This document shows positions 6,972 through 15,602 of a stretch of DNA of 43,386 bases, one piece after another. The stretch spans positions 1-43,386 of the IMG/VR virus record IMGVR_UViG_3300023079_000001; one strand, written 5' to 3'. The translations under genes and the position numbers were made by a program. How positions within the stretch are numbered: the stretch's first letter is position 1; each line of letters starts with the position of its first letter. The notes below the pieces were generated by a model that made no database searches, was not told the origin of the DNA, and saw only the letters and a program-made list of their open reading frames with translations. This stretch comes from a virus.

Positions 6972-8174
6972 ATGTCTGTTGGACTTCTTTCTACAGCAAA
7001 TCTCCCCGCAAATCTGGCGAAGTTGTCATTCAGTGCGCTGATTACAAGACTGATGCCAAATGGACAAGCACCACTGTTTGGTTTGACTGCACTCTTGAAA
7101 GATGAGACTGCATCAAACATCGAACATGGTTACTTTTCCAAGACGATGATTTTCCCAGAAGCTCTGCTAACTGCCGCAGTAGCTGATGGAGTTGCAACTG
7201 CACTAACTGTCGCATCAACTCAAGATCTAGTAGTTGGCGATATGTTGCGTGCAGATACTACTGGCGAAGTGATGCTAATTACTTCCGTAACCAGTGCAAC
7301 AGTTCTGGCAGTTCAGCGTGGAGTAGGAACAATTGCAGCCGGGGCAATCGCATCAGGAGTTCACCTCTACACAATCGGTAATGCATTTGAAGAAGGTTCT
7401 GTTCGTCCGAATGCAGTAAGTATCATGGCAGTTCGCTATGTTAACTTCACGCAAATCTTCCGGAATTCTTGGGCAGTGACAAAGACTTTGGCAGCAATGC
7501 CGATGATTGCAGGTGATGGCCTAGTTGCAGAATCCCGCAGCGACTGCGCATCTTTGCACGCACTGGCAATTGAGAAGTCTTTGTTCTTTGGTCAGAAATT
7601 CATGGGAACTCGGAATGGTTATCCGTTCCACACCCAAGAAGGAATCATTGCTCGCGTAACTGCGAGTGCGCCATCGAACATTACAACTTTGCTGGCGACC
7701 ACAAACTGGACTCAGTTGCAAGCCGCGCTAGATTTGACACTGAATACAGTGACAGATGTTAAGAGCGGAAATATCCGGACAATGTTTGTTGGTGGCACAG
7801 CTCGCATTGTGATCCACAACATTGCACGATTGAATTCAACTTACCAGATTGCAGGAACAGATACTTCTTGGGGTTTGCAGATTGATCAACTGCGTACTCC
7901 CCGTGGAACTTTCGAAATGATTGAGCATTCTTTGTTCAATGCATACGGAAGTGGTAGTTCCTGGTCGAAGATGGCAGTGATCGTGGATTTGAATGCCTAC
8001 TCTTTGGCATATCTCCGTAGGACAGAAGATCTGGAATTCAATGCAAATGGCACGCCAGTAGATAATGGAATTGATGCTCGTGGTGGAACTCTGACAACAG
8101 AACTCACGAGCTTGATCAAGAATCCAGCAGCATTCGGAATCATCTACAATTTCACAGCTGCCTCGGTGGGTTAA
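6972..8174 (+). CDS. Major capsid protein (SU10/DUF5309-like)
   Basis: The 400-aa protein resembles the SU10-type HK97-fold major capsid family. It has an N-terminal arm, then a small beta-rich inserted domain (about residues 67-135, with DLVVGDMLRADTTGEVMLI), then the segment NAFEEGSVRP and the core. It forms the icosahedral shell. GAGGA precedes the ATG by a good spacing. It is followed immediately by an intrinsic terminator (8196-8235), as expected for a gene whose mRNA must be made in excess of the genes downstream. Confidence 0.88.
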   Translation: MSVGLLSTANLPANLAKLSFSALITRLMPNGQAPLFGLTALLKDETASNIEHGYFSKTMIFPEALLTAAVADGVATALTVASTQDLVVGDMLRADTTGEVMLITSVTSATVLAVQRGVGTIAAGAIASGVHLYTIGNAFEEGSVRPNAVSIMAVRYVNFTQIFRNSWAVTKTLAAMPMIAGDGLVAESRSDCASLHALAIEKSLFFGQKFMGTRNGYPFHTQEGIIARVTASAPSNITTLLATTNWTQLQAALDLTLNTVTDVKSGNIRTMFVGGTARIVIHNIARLNSTYQIAGTDTSWGLQIDQLRTPRGTFEMIEHSLFNAYGSGSSWSKMAVIVDLNAYSLAYLRRTEDLEFNANGTPVDNGIDARGGTLTTELTSLIKNPAAFGIIYNFTAASVG

Positions 8175-8195
8175 GAAGTTCTCGGTTAGTGTGTT

Positions 8196-8235
8196 GGGAG
8201 AGAGTTCTGGGCGTCTGGAACCTCTCCCCTTTTTT
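8196..8235 (+). terminator. Intrinsic terminator after the capsid gene
   Basis: GGGAGAG (8196-8202) pairs with CTCTCCC (8222-8228), and GTTC (8204-8207) pairs with GAAC (8218-8221) across one bulged A. This gives an 11-bp stem with a 10-base loop, followed by a C and six T (8230-8235). It lies 22 bases after the capsid stop and just before the ribosome-binding site of the next gene, so it probably lets a fraction of transcripts through to the tail genes. Confidence 0.85.
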
Positions 8236-8249
8236 GTGGGAGAAAGATT

Positions 8250-8576
8250 ATGCCAGTTGTAAAAGTTCCTAAAACTTGCACCAGTATCACGATCAATGCT
8301 GGTGTAAATGTTCCAAATCCACAAGGAGAAATTACACTTTCAGAATCTGAAACAAGAGCACTAGTTCCTAAAGATCACCAGCAACTTTGGATGGTTAAGT
8401 CAAATCCAGATGGCACCGTGAATCTGAAACTCCCGCCGATTATTGATTCCATCACACTTGGTGGAGTTCCATATGGCAAGGATGGGAATGGAGTCTTTCT
8501 AAACATTCCAGGACTTGTAGCAGGAGAGTTTCTTGGCGGAGAAAATGAGCAGACATTCAGATACATTCGTCCGTAA
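8250..8576 (+). CDS. Small head-associated protein (108 aa)
   Basis: Not confidently recognised. The 108-aa product is beta-rich in appearance and glycine-containing (for example NGVFLNIPGLVAGEFLGG), without membrane segments. Its place after the capsid gene suggests a capsid decoration or head-completion protein; that is inference. GGGAGAAAG, just after the terminator, provides the ribosome-binding site. Confidence 0.7.
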   Translation: MPVVKVPKTCTSITINAGVNVPNPQGEITLSESETRALVPKDHQQLWMVKSNPDGTVNLKLPPIIDSITLGGVPYGKDGNGVFLNIPGLVAGEFLGGENEQTFRYIRP

Positions 8577-8582
8577 GCAACC

Positions 8583-9059
8583 ATGCCAGTAATCACATTT
8601 CATCGCTACCAATTCCCTTTCACTCCGGTTTCGGAAACTTTAGAAAGATTCTACAAAATGCTTAACAGTGCAAACTACGTACGTGACGCGCAAGTCATTC
8701 AATCTGGCGTGCAATTCCAAAGTGATTTGGATCCCGCCGTTCTGAAAGATCCAGCAACCAAGATCTACGAACACCAAGTTAAGGGAGCTAAGATCTTCAT
8801 GCCAGATGGCGCAGAACTTGTTTTCCACGGCGGACTTTTCATCACACAGAATCCAGCTATCATTTCCGAACTTGATAAGATTGCAAACAAGACCGGAACA
8901 ATGGTGACCACGAATGAAGTTGCATTGAAGAGACTCCGCGCGGAAATTCAGAAAGCAGCAGATGACGCTGCCCTCCCCGCTTCAGAAGGAAATGTTCTTG
9001 GTGACAAAACAATTGAACTTCCTGGAGTTGAACAGCAGCCAGCCCGACGAGTTATTTAA
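8583..9059 (+). CDS. Unknown structural-region protein (158 aa)
   Basis: Not recognised. The first ~105 residues look alpha/beta (with AKIFMPDGAELVFHGGLFIT). The last ~50 are helical and then extended, and end basic (QQPARRVI). It lies 6 bases after the previous gene and 20 before the adaptor gene. A head-completion or capsid-surface role is suggested by position only. Confidence 0.7.
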   Translation: MPVITFHRYQFPFTPVSETLERFYKMLNSANYVRDAQVIQSGVQFQSDLDPAVLKDPATKIYEHQVKGAKIFMPDGAELVFHGGLFITQNPAIISELDKIANKTGTMVTTNEVALKRLRAEIQKAADDAALPASEGNVLGDKTIELPGVEQQPARRVI

Positions 9060-9079
9060 GTTGTGAGTTGGAGAGAGTC

Positions 9080-9685
9080 ATGACCACTTTCGAAGAATTA
9101 GTAGATCTCACCAAAGCAAACACAAAGAGACCAGAGTTAGAAGCTCTGACGGAAACTTGTGTTAGGTTGGCAACAATGCGTGCCCATCAGGTGGATTTCT
9201 TTCTTCGAGATTTGACAGCAGCCGCTCTCCTTTTCGTTCCAGATGGGCAACAAGTATTCGTTGACATTCCAGCGATTTCAGATCTATTGCCTCGTAAGCG
9301 ATCAATTAAGTTCTTGCAGTCAATAGATCTGGGAACTCTCACACCCGTAGAAAGATTGGAGTGGAGAGAATACGGAGACTTCTGGGATTCTGACGGAGAT
9401 CTCCGAATTGGAGTCTACACAGAAATCGGCGATACTTTGCGAGTTCGTCCGTGGGTGCAGACAGGAAGATTGGAAGCTCTCTATTATCAGAATCCAGTCA
9501 CGACGACAGCGAACTACAGATCCTGGATTGCAGACAATCATCCAGATGAAGTTGCTATGTGGGCAGCTGGATTAATTTGGGCTCGAACGGGCTTTCTAGA
9601 ACAAGCACGAGTTGCACAAGAACTCCACATCACACCATTTAAAGATCTTCTCGTTTCTTCATATTTGCTTGGCACGGTGAATTAA
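9080..9685 (+). CDS. Tail adaptor (gp11-like, tail tubular protein A)
   Basis: The 201-aa length matches the T7 gp11 class (about 200 aa). The C-terminal half has the typical order of a beta strand (RLEALYYQNP), a short segment with a Trp (YRSWIADNHPDEV), and a helical pair (MWAAGLIWARTGFLEQARVAQE). Such adaptors form the ring joining portal to nozzle. The ATG at 9080 follows GGAGAGAG, so the in-frame TTG at 9068 is rejected. It precedes the tailspike and hub genes, in keeping with this role. Confidence 0.8.
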   Translation: MTTFEELVDLTKANTKRPELEALTETCVRLATMRAHQVDFFLRDLTAAALLFVPDGQQVFVDIPAISDLLPRKRSIKFLQSIDLGTLTPVERLEWREYGDFWDSDGDLRIGVYTEIGDTLRVRPWVQTGRLEALYYQNPVTTTANYRSWIADNHPDEVAMWAAGLIWARTGFLEQARVAQELHITPFKDLLVSSYLLGTVN

Positions 9686-9696
9686 GGATTATCATC

Positions 9697-11574
9697 ATGG
9701 CAACCTATGTACCGAATCCACAAGACGTAACTCAACCTACAGAAGATAAGTTTGTTGAGAGTGCAGCCGCTGAATTCAGAGCACTTAAGACGGAAGTACG
9801 AGACCAAATTGAAGACATAGAAGAAGAGATTGAAGAAATTCAAAATGACATAGCTAACATCGTAGGCTCGAATACTCCCTTATCTTCCGCAGCTATTGCA
9901 GAGTTGTTCAGTGGTGATGATGTAAGAACTTCTTTCACGTTGCTTCGTAGTCCAGGAAAGCAAGCTAATTTAGATGTTTCTGTTTCAGCCGCAGTTCAGC
10001 GTCCAGGCTTAGATTATATTTGGCTCGGTGGGACAACGTTAGATTTTGTAGTTCCACCAATTACTGGGGATAAAAATATTCTTGTTCGTTATACTGAAGG
10101 ATTACCTGAAGATAGTGACGGAAGCATTAGAGGTGATTTAGGCAATCCTGATCTTGGTGATGCACTTGTTGCTGTGAAGCAACCATTTATAGATACAGTT
10201 GCTAGAACTCAGCACGAAAAGAATCTGGAAATTGTGAGTATTTTAGATTTCGGGGCGACAGGATTAGATATTGCCGCAGATACTTTTGCTTTTCAAAGTG
10301 CGCAAGCGAGTAGAGAATTTACTTTTATCCCAGAAGGATATGTTTTCCGTGTTCTTGCTGGACTTGATTATTGGAAGTTTTACGGGCAAGGCAGAGTAAT
10401 TGAACCAACTCGTGAGTGGACATTGTCGGCTTTCCCCCAAGTTCCTGTTTTAGGAAAACATTATGTTCCAAGAACTTATGGAACTTACGAAACAGCAGCT
10501 GGACACTCAGTTTCAGTTAATTCCAGCAGCGGTCAAAGAATAGAAAACACACAAGTAAGTGGAACTGACACACGAGATACAAAAGGATTGGCACAGAGTT
10601 ATTCTGGTCGTGATCATGTAGGACAATTCATTGGTGCATATGGATATGTTCCTGATGTGCTTGATTCAACAACTTCATATACTGTTAACAGTTTGGATAA
10701 TGCTACTGTTCCTGGTTTGAATGTCGCCGGAAAATTGAAGGTCGGCATGGTGATTGATACTTTACATGCAACGCCATGCACAGGCAGAATTACAGGAATT
10801 AACGGATCAGTGATTTCTGTTGATGCTTGGTGGCCTAAAGTTGGTGCTGCACCAATTGCTCCTGCTAGTGGAACTGGCGCCATAATTAATCCAAACAATA
10901 AGATCTTTGGGCAGAATATTGTCGTTAGTTCTTTGGGTAATGGAACAACAACAGGAGCACAAAGTTTTGCTGGTATGGAGATTGACTTACATACTCCCGA
11001 TTCCCCTACTTCTATTCCAGGAACTTGGGGAATTGATATGGTCACGGTAGGTGGATTTGCTGACGTAGGATATCAAATACGTGGAAAGCGTAATATATCT
11101 TTTTCCAGTAATCCAGCTGGTGGAGGTGGCAATTACGGCTTCATGTCTGCTGGAGATAAACGCGGTGTTTCTGTGCAAGATGCAGTAAACGCAGCCATTG
11201 AAGTTATCACAGGTGGGATTTCAAAATTCTTTGTGGCTCCTACCGGTGAAGCAAAAGCAGTTGAATTTTTAACTGGAGCTACAGGAAGAATTCGTGGTGG
11301 GGTTACAGCACAAGCTAGCACCACTCCAGTTAATCTCGGTCTTCCAGGAGTTGCACCAAATTTTGGTCATTTAATATTTGTGTCTGGATTTAATACTTCG
11401 GGCGGTGCTACGTTTGTACACCTCTTATTGATCCGTGTTGGAGCTGTTATTCAAATTGGTGGCTTTGATGCTACTGGCCTCACTGTGGCGTACAGTATTT
11501 CTGGAGGCAGCCAAGCACAGATAAAAACAACTTCAGGCACTATTCAATACGATCATATGCAAATCTTGCTTTAA
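9697..11574 (+). CDS. Tailspike / tail fibre 1, with virion anchor
   Basis: The 625-aa protein has an N-terminal head (residues 1-25), an acidic coiled coil (about 27-56, with IEDIEEEIEEIQNDI), a small beta domain (about 60-140), a docking-like segment (KQPFIDTVARTQHEKN, about 162-177), and the tailspike entry motif LDFGATG at 183-189. Glycine- and threonine-rich beta-helix-like sequence follows, and the C-terminus (about 535-625) looks like a compact trimerisation or carbohydrate-binding domain. It is the likely receptor-binding or polysaccharide-degrading spike; no catalytic residues could be assigned. Gene position between adaptor and hub is unusual for a podovirus fibre. Confidence 0.8.
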   Translation: MATYVPNPQDVTQPTEDKFVESAAAEFRALKTEVRDQIEDIEEEIEEIQNDIANIVGSNTPLSSAAIAELFSGDDVRTSFTLLRSPGKQANLDVSVSAAVQRPGLDYIWLGGTTLDFVVPPITGDKNILVRYTEGLPEDSDGSIRGDLGNPDLGDALVAVKQPFIDTVARTQHEKNLEIVSILDFGATGLDIAADTFAFQSAQASREFTFIPEGYVFRVLAGLDYWKFYGQGRVIEPTREWTLSAFPQVPVLGKHYVPRTYGTYETAAGHSVSVNSSSGQRIENTQVSGTDTRDTKGLAQSYSGRDHVGQFIGAYGYVPDVLDSTTSYTVNSLDNATVPGLNVAGKLKVGMVIDTLHATPCTGRITGINGSVISVDAWWPKVGAAPIAPASGTGAIINPNNKIFGQNIVVSSLGNGTTTGAQSFAGMEIDLHTPDSPTSIPGTWGIDMVTVGGFADVGYQIRGKRNISFSSNPAGGGGNYGFMSAGDKRGVSVQDAVNAAIEVITGGISKFFVAPTGEAKAVEFLTGATGRIRGGVTAQASTTPVNLGLPGVAPNFGHLIFVSGFNTSGGATFVHLLLIRVGAVIQIGGFDATGLTVAYSISGGSQAQIKTTSGTIQYDHMQILL

Positions 11575-11593
11575 TTGGTAGGAGTATCAAATC

Positions 11594-13222
11594 ATGACAC
11601 AAAGACTTCCTGCCACGATGGCACTGACTCAGCAGCCTTTCCCTGGATCTGTTCTCAGATTGCAGAGTGAGAAGAACGCAGAGACAGTAACACCGTTAGA
11701 TTTTGGTGCAAAAGGTGATGGGATAGTACTTGACACCAACGCCATTCTTTTGGCGCTATCTTCTGGCCGTCGAGTTGATTTAATGAATTTGACGTATGCA
11801 GTAGATGCAACTATCCCAATTAATGGTGCTGTATTTTCTGGTAACGCTACACTTAAGTTTACAGGCAATGTCACTACTGCTTTGGATCTCAGGCCAGGAG
11901 CTGATTTAATAGGAAAACTTAACGTCGATATTTCCACAATCGTATGTCAAAACGGGATTTTGTTAAACGGTGCGCTGCAATCAACTCACGATACAGCGCA
12001 ACGCTGCGATACTATTTGGGTAAAGGGAAATACCCATCCGAATTCGGGATTTGGATTGTTATTTGACGCAACAGTTGGAGGTGCAAATAATGAAGCTTGG
12101 ATTCATTACGCAAAACTGCGCAGAATCATCTTAGAAAACTGTGGAGTAGGATTGCGTATTCAAGCAGCTGCATCTGGTGTACTGCGCAGATATGTGAATG
12201 CAAATGTTATTGACGAATTGACTGTGATTGGCTGTAAGAAGTTCATCTCTATCGACGCAGGAACAGCAGACGTAAGTGCAAATTTTGTCGAGCATTGTAT
12301 CTGCCAGTACGGAAGTGTTGCTGGATCTTATCCATCAGTTGGCATTGAAATTCTGGGGACAGCTGGAGCAAATAGAATTGAAGCTTTTATTTACGATTGG
12401 AGTCACGCAACAACTCAGGGTCCGATAGTATCTTTTGGTTCAACAACTTCCATGAACACAGTTGTATCCAGCGCATTTTCTTGGGAAGTAAAAGATCTTG
12501 GAATTCGTAATCGTTATGAATGTGCACTTACACCCTCAGTCAGCAATTACTGGTTCTCTGCTTTTGGTAGGGGTTTTCTAGGCAAGCAAGACAATATTCT
12601 TGCGCATTTTCAGCCAGCTGTTGGTTCAGTAATATCAACGACAAGCACAACAGGAACTGCTAGTTGCAACTTGGCCACAGGAACATTCTTGGATGTTCAG
12701 CGAGAAAATTCCAATTATATTGGAGTAGCTTTTGCAGCAGGAACTGGACAAGCAAATTTCATTATCGAATACAAAAGCCTAACAAATGCAATCAATGATG
12801 TGAGTATGGTAGGTGCTTATTTTGAGCCTGGATATCTTCCTTCACAAGTAACGGTACAGATTGATAATGGTGGAGGATATGTAAGTCGGGCAAACTTTGC
12901 TGATGTACAAGGTAATGAAGTATTTTGTCGTTTAGATACAGTTGGTGGAACTGACGTATACAACGGAGTAATTGGAATTAAATTTATTATCTCCGCAAGT
13001 GATACACGAACTGTACGTTTGCGTCATGTGTATGCGAACGGATCTGTTATGAAAACTTATCCTTCTCGTGGCGGAGACAGAATGGTAGGAGATCTGCGTT
13101 GGCCAGCTGGTGTTGGTCCAGTTCTTGTGGACACAGTAAGTGGAAATGAATATAGATTGCAGGCAACTAATGGAGTACTTACACTAGTCTTGAATCCAGT
13201 CAAAGTAATGACCTATTTTTAG
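11594..13222 (+). CDS. Tailspike 2 (pectate-lyase-like beta helix, no anchor)
   Basis: The 542-aa product begins with a short peptide (QQPFPGSVLRLQSEKN, residues 13-28) and the beta-helix entry motif LDFGAKGDG (35-43), typical of pectate-lyase-fold tailspikes. It lacks the coiled coil and head domain of its neighbour. Residues 13-39 parallel the docking-to-entry segment of tailspike 1 (QPF...EKN...DFGA), so it may attach to tailspike 1 or share its mounting site. It probably binds or cleaves a second surface glycan. No catalytic acid pair was assigned. AGGAG precedes the ATG. Confidence 0.8.
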   Translation: MTQRLPATMALTQQPFPGSVLRLQSEKNAETVTPLDFGAKGDGIVLDTNAILLALSSGRRVDLMNLTYAVDATIPINGAVFSGNATLKFTGNVTTALDLRPGADLIGKLNVDISTIVCQNGILLNGALQSTHDTAQRCDTIWVKGNTHPNSGFGLLFDATVGGANNEAWIHYAKLRRIILENCGVGLRIQAAASGVLRRYVNANVIDELTVIGCKKFISIDAGTADVSANFVEHCICQYGSVAGSYPSVGIEILGTAGANRIEAFIYDWSHATTQGPIVSFGSTTSMNTVVSSAFSWEVKDLGIRNRYECALTPSVSNYWFSAFGRGFLGKQDNILAHFQPAVGSVISTTSTTGTASCNLATGTFLDVQRENSNYIGVAFAAGTGQANFIIEYKSLTNAINDVSMVGAYFEPGYLPSQVTVQIDNGGGYVSRANFADVQGNEVFCRLDTVGGTDVYNGVIGIKFIISASDTRTVRLRHVYANGSVMKTYPSRGGDRMVGDLRWPAGVGPVLVDTVSGNEYRLQATNGVLTLVLNPVKVMTYF

Positions 13223-13230
13223 GATCCATC

Positions 13231-15009
13231 ATGCCAATGCAACGATTTAAACTTGCTCTGAATCAGGCAAGAATGCCGATGGTTCCTTCTTGGTCACCAA
13301 GAGCAGCATTGATTCCACAACTTGATGTGATTCAGAAATCAACCAGCCAGGCATTCTTTGGTGCAGTTGAGAATGCAGACTTTAATGCACCGCAGATTTT
13401 GTACGGAGAAAACTTTGTTCCTTGGACACAGGGAATCAAGAGTGTCAGCTATTCCCAAGTTGTTCCAGGAATTACAGACCACACAGATTTTGATCAGATC
13501 TTTCCACTGAGGGATGAAGAAGAAAATCAAGTACTCTTCTCCCCTGCTAATGGCGCAAATTATATTGTAGGTCCTAGCGGAGTTTGGATTGCAAATCCTC
13601 CATTAGGACAGCAATGGGCTGGAGAAACTCCTCCACTCTTCCTTTCTACAGCTTCTATAAATAATTTAGAAACTGCGAGAGTGACGCCAGCCTATGTGGA
13701 CGGAAAAACATTCATAGCCTACAGTGGAATAGGACTGTCCACAACAAATGGTGGAGCAACACTGGATAAGGATGGAAGTATCTACTTGTGGAATCCCACA
13801 ACTCTCCAATTCGAGAGACAGAATCCACAAGGAACTGCCGGCCTCATCCAGAATCTAGATATCCCTATCGGAGAGATTGGTGGAATTGCAAGTTCCAATG
13901 GCTATCTCCTAGTTTGGAGTGGACTTGCTGTTCATTGGGCAGCATTCAATGGTGAAGCATTTGATTTCACAATCTATGCAAACGGAGCAATTACTGGATC
14001 TGGCAGCCAGATTCCAGAAGATGTTGAAGGACCAATTACAGCCATCCGGGCAGTCTCTGGTGGATTCATTATTTTCACCAGTCGGAATTGTGTAGCAGCC
14101 TACTACAATGCAAACAATTTTGCCAGCCCGTGGATTTTCAAGGGAATCTCAAATGGTGGTGGACTGGAAGATTTAGAACTTTCCACGCGCGAGACTTCGA
14201 AAGGAAGTATCTTTGCCTACACAACTGGCGGAGTTCAGCAGATCACACTGAATGCAGCGGAATCATTTGCTCCAGATGTTACGGATTTCCTAGGATCTAG
14301 GAGTCTGGAACGATTCAATCTTTCCACGATGACCTTCACACAAGGAAGATCTAGTTCAGAATTCTTCGTGAAGATGACATATGTAGGAAGCCGATTCCTC
14401 GTAGTTTCTTATGGATTTATTCCAGGAACTTATTCTTTTGCACTCATATTTGACACTGCACTACAACGATGGGGAAAACTCAGACTTGCCCATCGAGATG
14501 CTTTCATCTACAGCGGAACAGTAGAAACTGTGAAACTTACCTATGGGATGCTGATTGATGTAACCTATCATGAAATGGCAGACATTCCATACAATGAGAC
14601 AACCACACAAACTAGTGGACTCACCTACCCTAGACAAAGTCTGGCATTCCTCCTGAAAGATGGAACCATAAAACTGGCTGTAATGGATTTCCGAGATAAG
14701 GAAGATGATTCAGAATCTTTCGTAGTGCTTGGGAAAGTTCAACTCTCACGGAGTAGTAATGTCACCTTGCATTGTGTGGAAGTCGAAGGACTCCTGGCAG
14801 ATGGAGAAGAATTCCTGCGTGCTGTACACATGCCAAATGGCGTAGATATTGCAGGATATGAGGAAGGATTTGTGCGGGAACAGAGTTCCAGATTCACTGA
14901 GTTTGGAATTGATATGTTGACTGGCAAAACATTTGCACTGGTTGTGAAAGGAACATACGAACTCAGCACAATGATTGTCCACGCCAGTCCAGAATCCAGC
15001 ACATATTAG
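13231..15009 (+). CDS. Tail hub / nozzle protein (gp12-like, tail tubular protein B)
   Basis: The 592-aa beta-rich protein has repeated propeller-like segments (for example FIIFTSRNCVAAYYN, SIFAYTTGGVQQITL and SRFLVVSYGF), as in podovirus nozzle or stabilisation proteins. It should form the tube below the adaptor and serve as platform for the spikes. The characteristic LELSTRETSKGSIFAYTTGG-type stretch is at about residues 315-335. Start ATG with GGA upstream. Identification rests on length, beta-propeller character and gene order. Confidence 0.75.
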   Translation: MPMQRFKLALNQARMPMVPSWSPRAALIPQLDVIQKSTSQAFFGAVENADFNAPQILYGENFVPWTQGIKSVSYSQVVPGITDHTDFDQIFPLRDEEENQVLFSPANGANYIVGPSGVWIANPPLGQQWAGETPPLFLSTASINNLETARVTPAYVDGKTFIAYSGIGLSTTNGGATLDKDGSIYLWNPTTLQFERQNPQGTAGLIQNLDIPIGEIGGIASSNGYLLVWSGLAVHWAAFNGEAFDFTIYANGAITGSGSQIPEDVEGPITAIRAVSGGFIIFTSRNCVAAYYNANNFASPWIFKGISNGGGLEDLELSTRETSKGSIFAYTTGGVQQITLNAAESFAPDVTDFLGSRSLERFNLSTMTFTQGRSSSEFFVKMTYVGSRFLVVSYGFIPGTYSFALIFDTALQRWGKLRLAHRDAFIYSGTVETVKLTYGMLIDVTYHEMADIPYNETTTQTSGLTYPRQSLAFLLKDGTIKLAVMDFRDKEDDSESFVVLGKVQLSRSSNVTLHCVEVEGLLADGEEFLRAVHMPNGVDIAGYEEGFVREQSSRFTEFGIDMLTGKTFALVVKGTYELSTMIVHASPESSTY

Positions 15010-15017
15010 GAGGAAGC

Positions 15018-15581
15018 ATGCCAACTCCCCTAATTCAAAGTGGACTTCCTTCTGTTCCAGCCGGACTTCCAGACAAAGAGCATCGTCTCCTGACTCCAAT
15101 CTATCTTGCATTCAATTCTCTTGCACGAACAATATCTGGTGCGACTGGAATGGTGACATATACGCCAGGAGAAATGGCAGCTTCCAGCCCGATCGCAGCT
15201 TTAGGAACTCAACAATTCACCAGAGTCTTTCTTCGTGCAACAGTAGATATTGCATTTGGAAAGATGGTGAATATCTTCCTAGATTCTGGAGAAATGTCCG
15301 CAAGATTAGCAGACTCGACAAACAATTCTAAGCCAGCTTCTGCAGTATGCAACCAACTTGAAGGAGTTCCACTTGGAACAACTGGAGAGTTTCTTCTCTA
15401 CACTGGCTACACAGCAGGAATAAGTGACACAGTTCTTGGTGCAACATATTATCTGGGAACAAATGGAAATTCGCAACTAACTCGTCCTTCTGGTGCTGGT
15501 AGTATTATCCAAGCTGTAGGGATTGGGTTTGGTTCTCTTGGTTTCTACACTCAAATCTCTAGCTTGTTCATTCAGAACTAA
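15018..15581 (+). CDS. Head-fibre / decoration-like protein (187 aa)
   Basis: The last ~90 residues carry a pattern seen in head-fibre and decoration proteins of several phages: a hydrophobic strand GEFLLYTGYT, then GATYYLGTNG, and an ending of the type VQxVGxAxS (here IIQAVGIGFGSLGFY). The N-terminal half is less clear. AGGAGGAA gives a strong ribosome-binding site 6 bases from the ATG. It may decorate capsid or tail and bind surfaces; exact role unknown. Confidence 0.65.
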   Translation: MPTPLIQSGLPSVPAGLPDKEHRLLTPIYLAFNSLARTISGATGMVTYTPGEMAASSPIAALGTQQFTRVFLRATVDIAFGKMVNIFLDSGEMSARLADSTNNSKPASAVCNQLEGVPLGTTGEFLLYTGYTAGISDTVLGATYYLGTNGNSQLTRPSGAGSIIQAVGIGFGSLGFYTQISSLFIQN

Positions 15582-15602
15582 GTTCTAGCAAAGGAAATAA
15601 TC

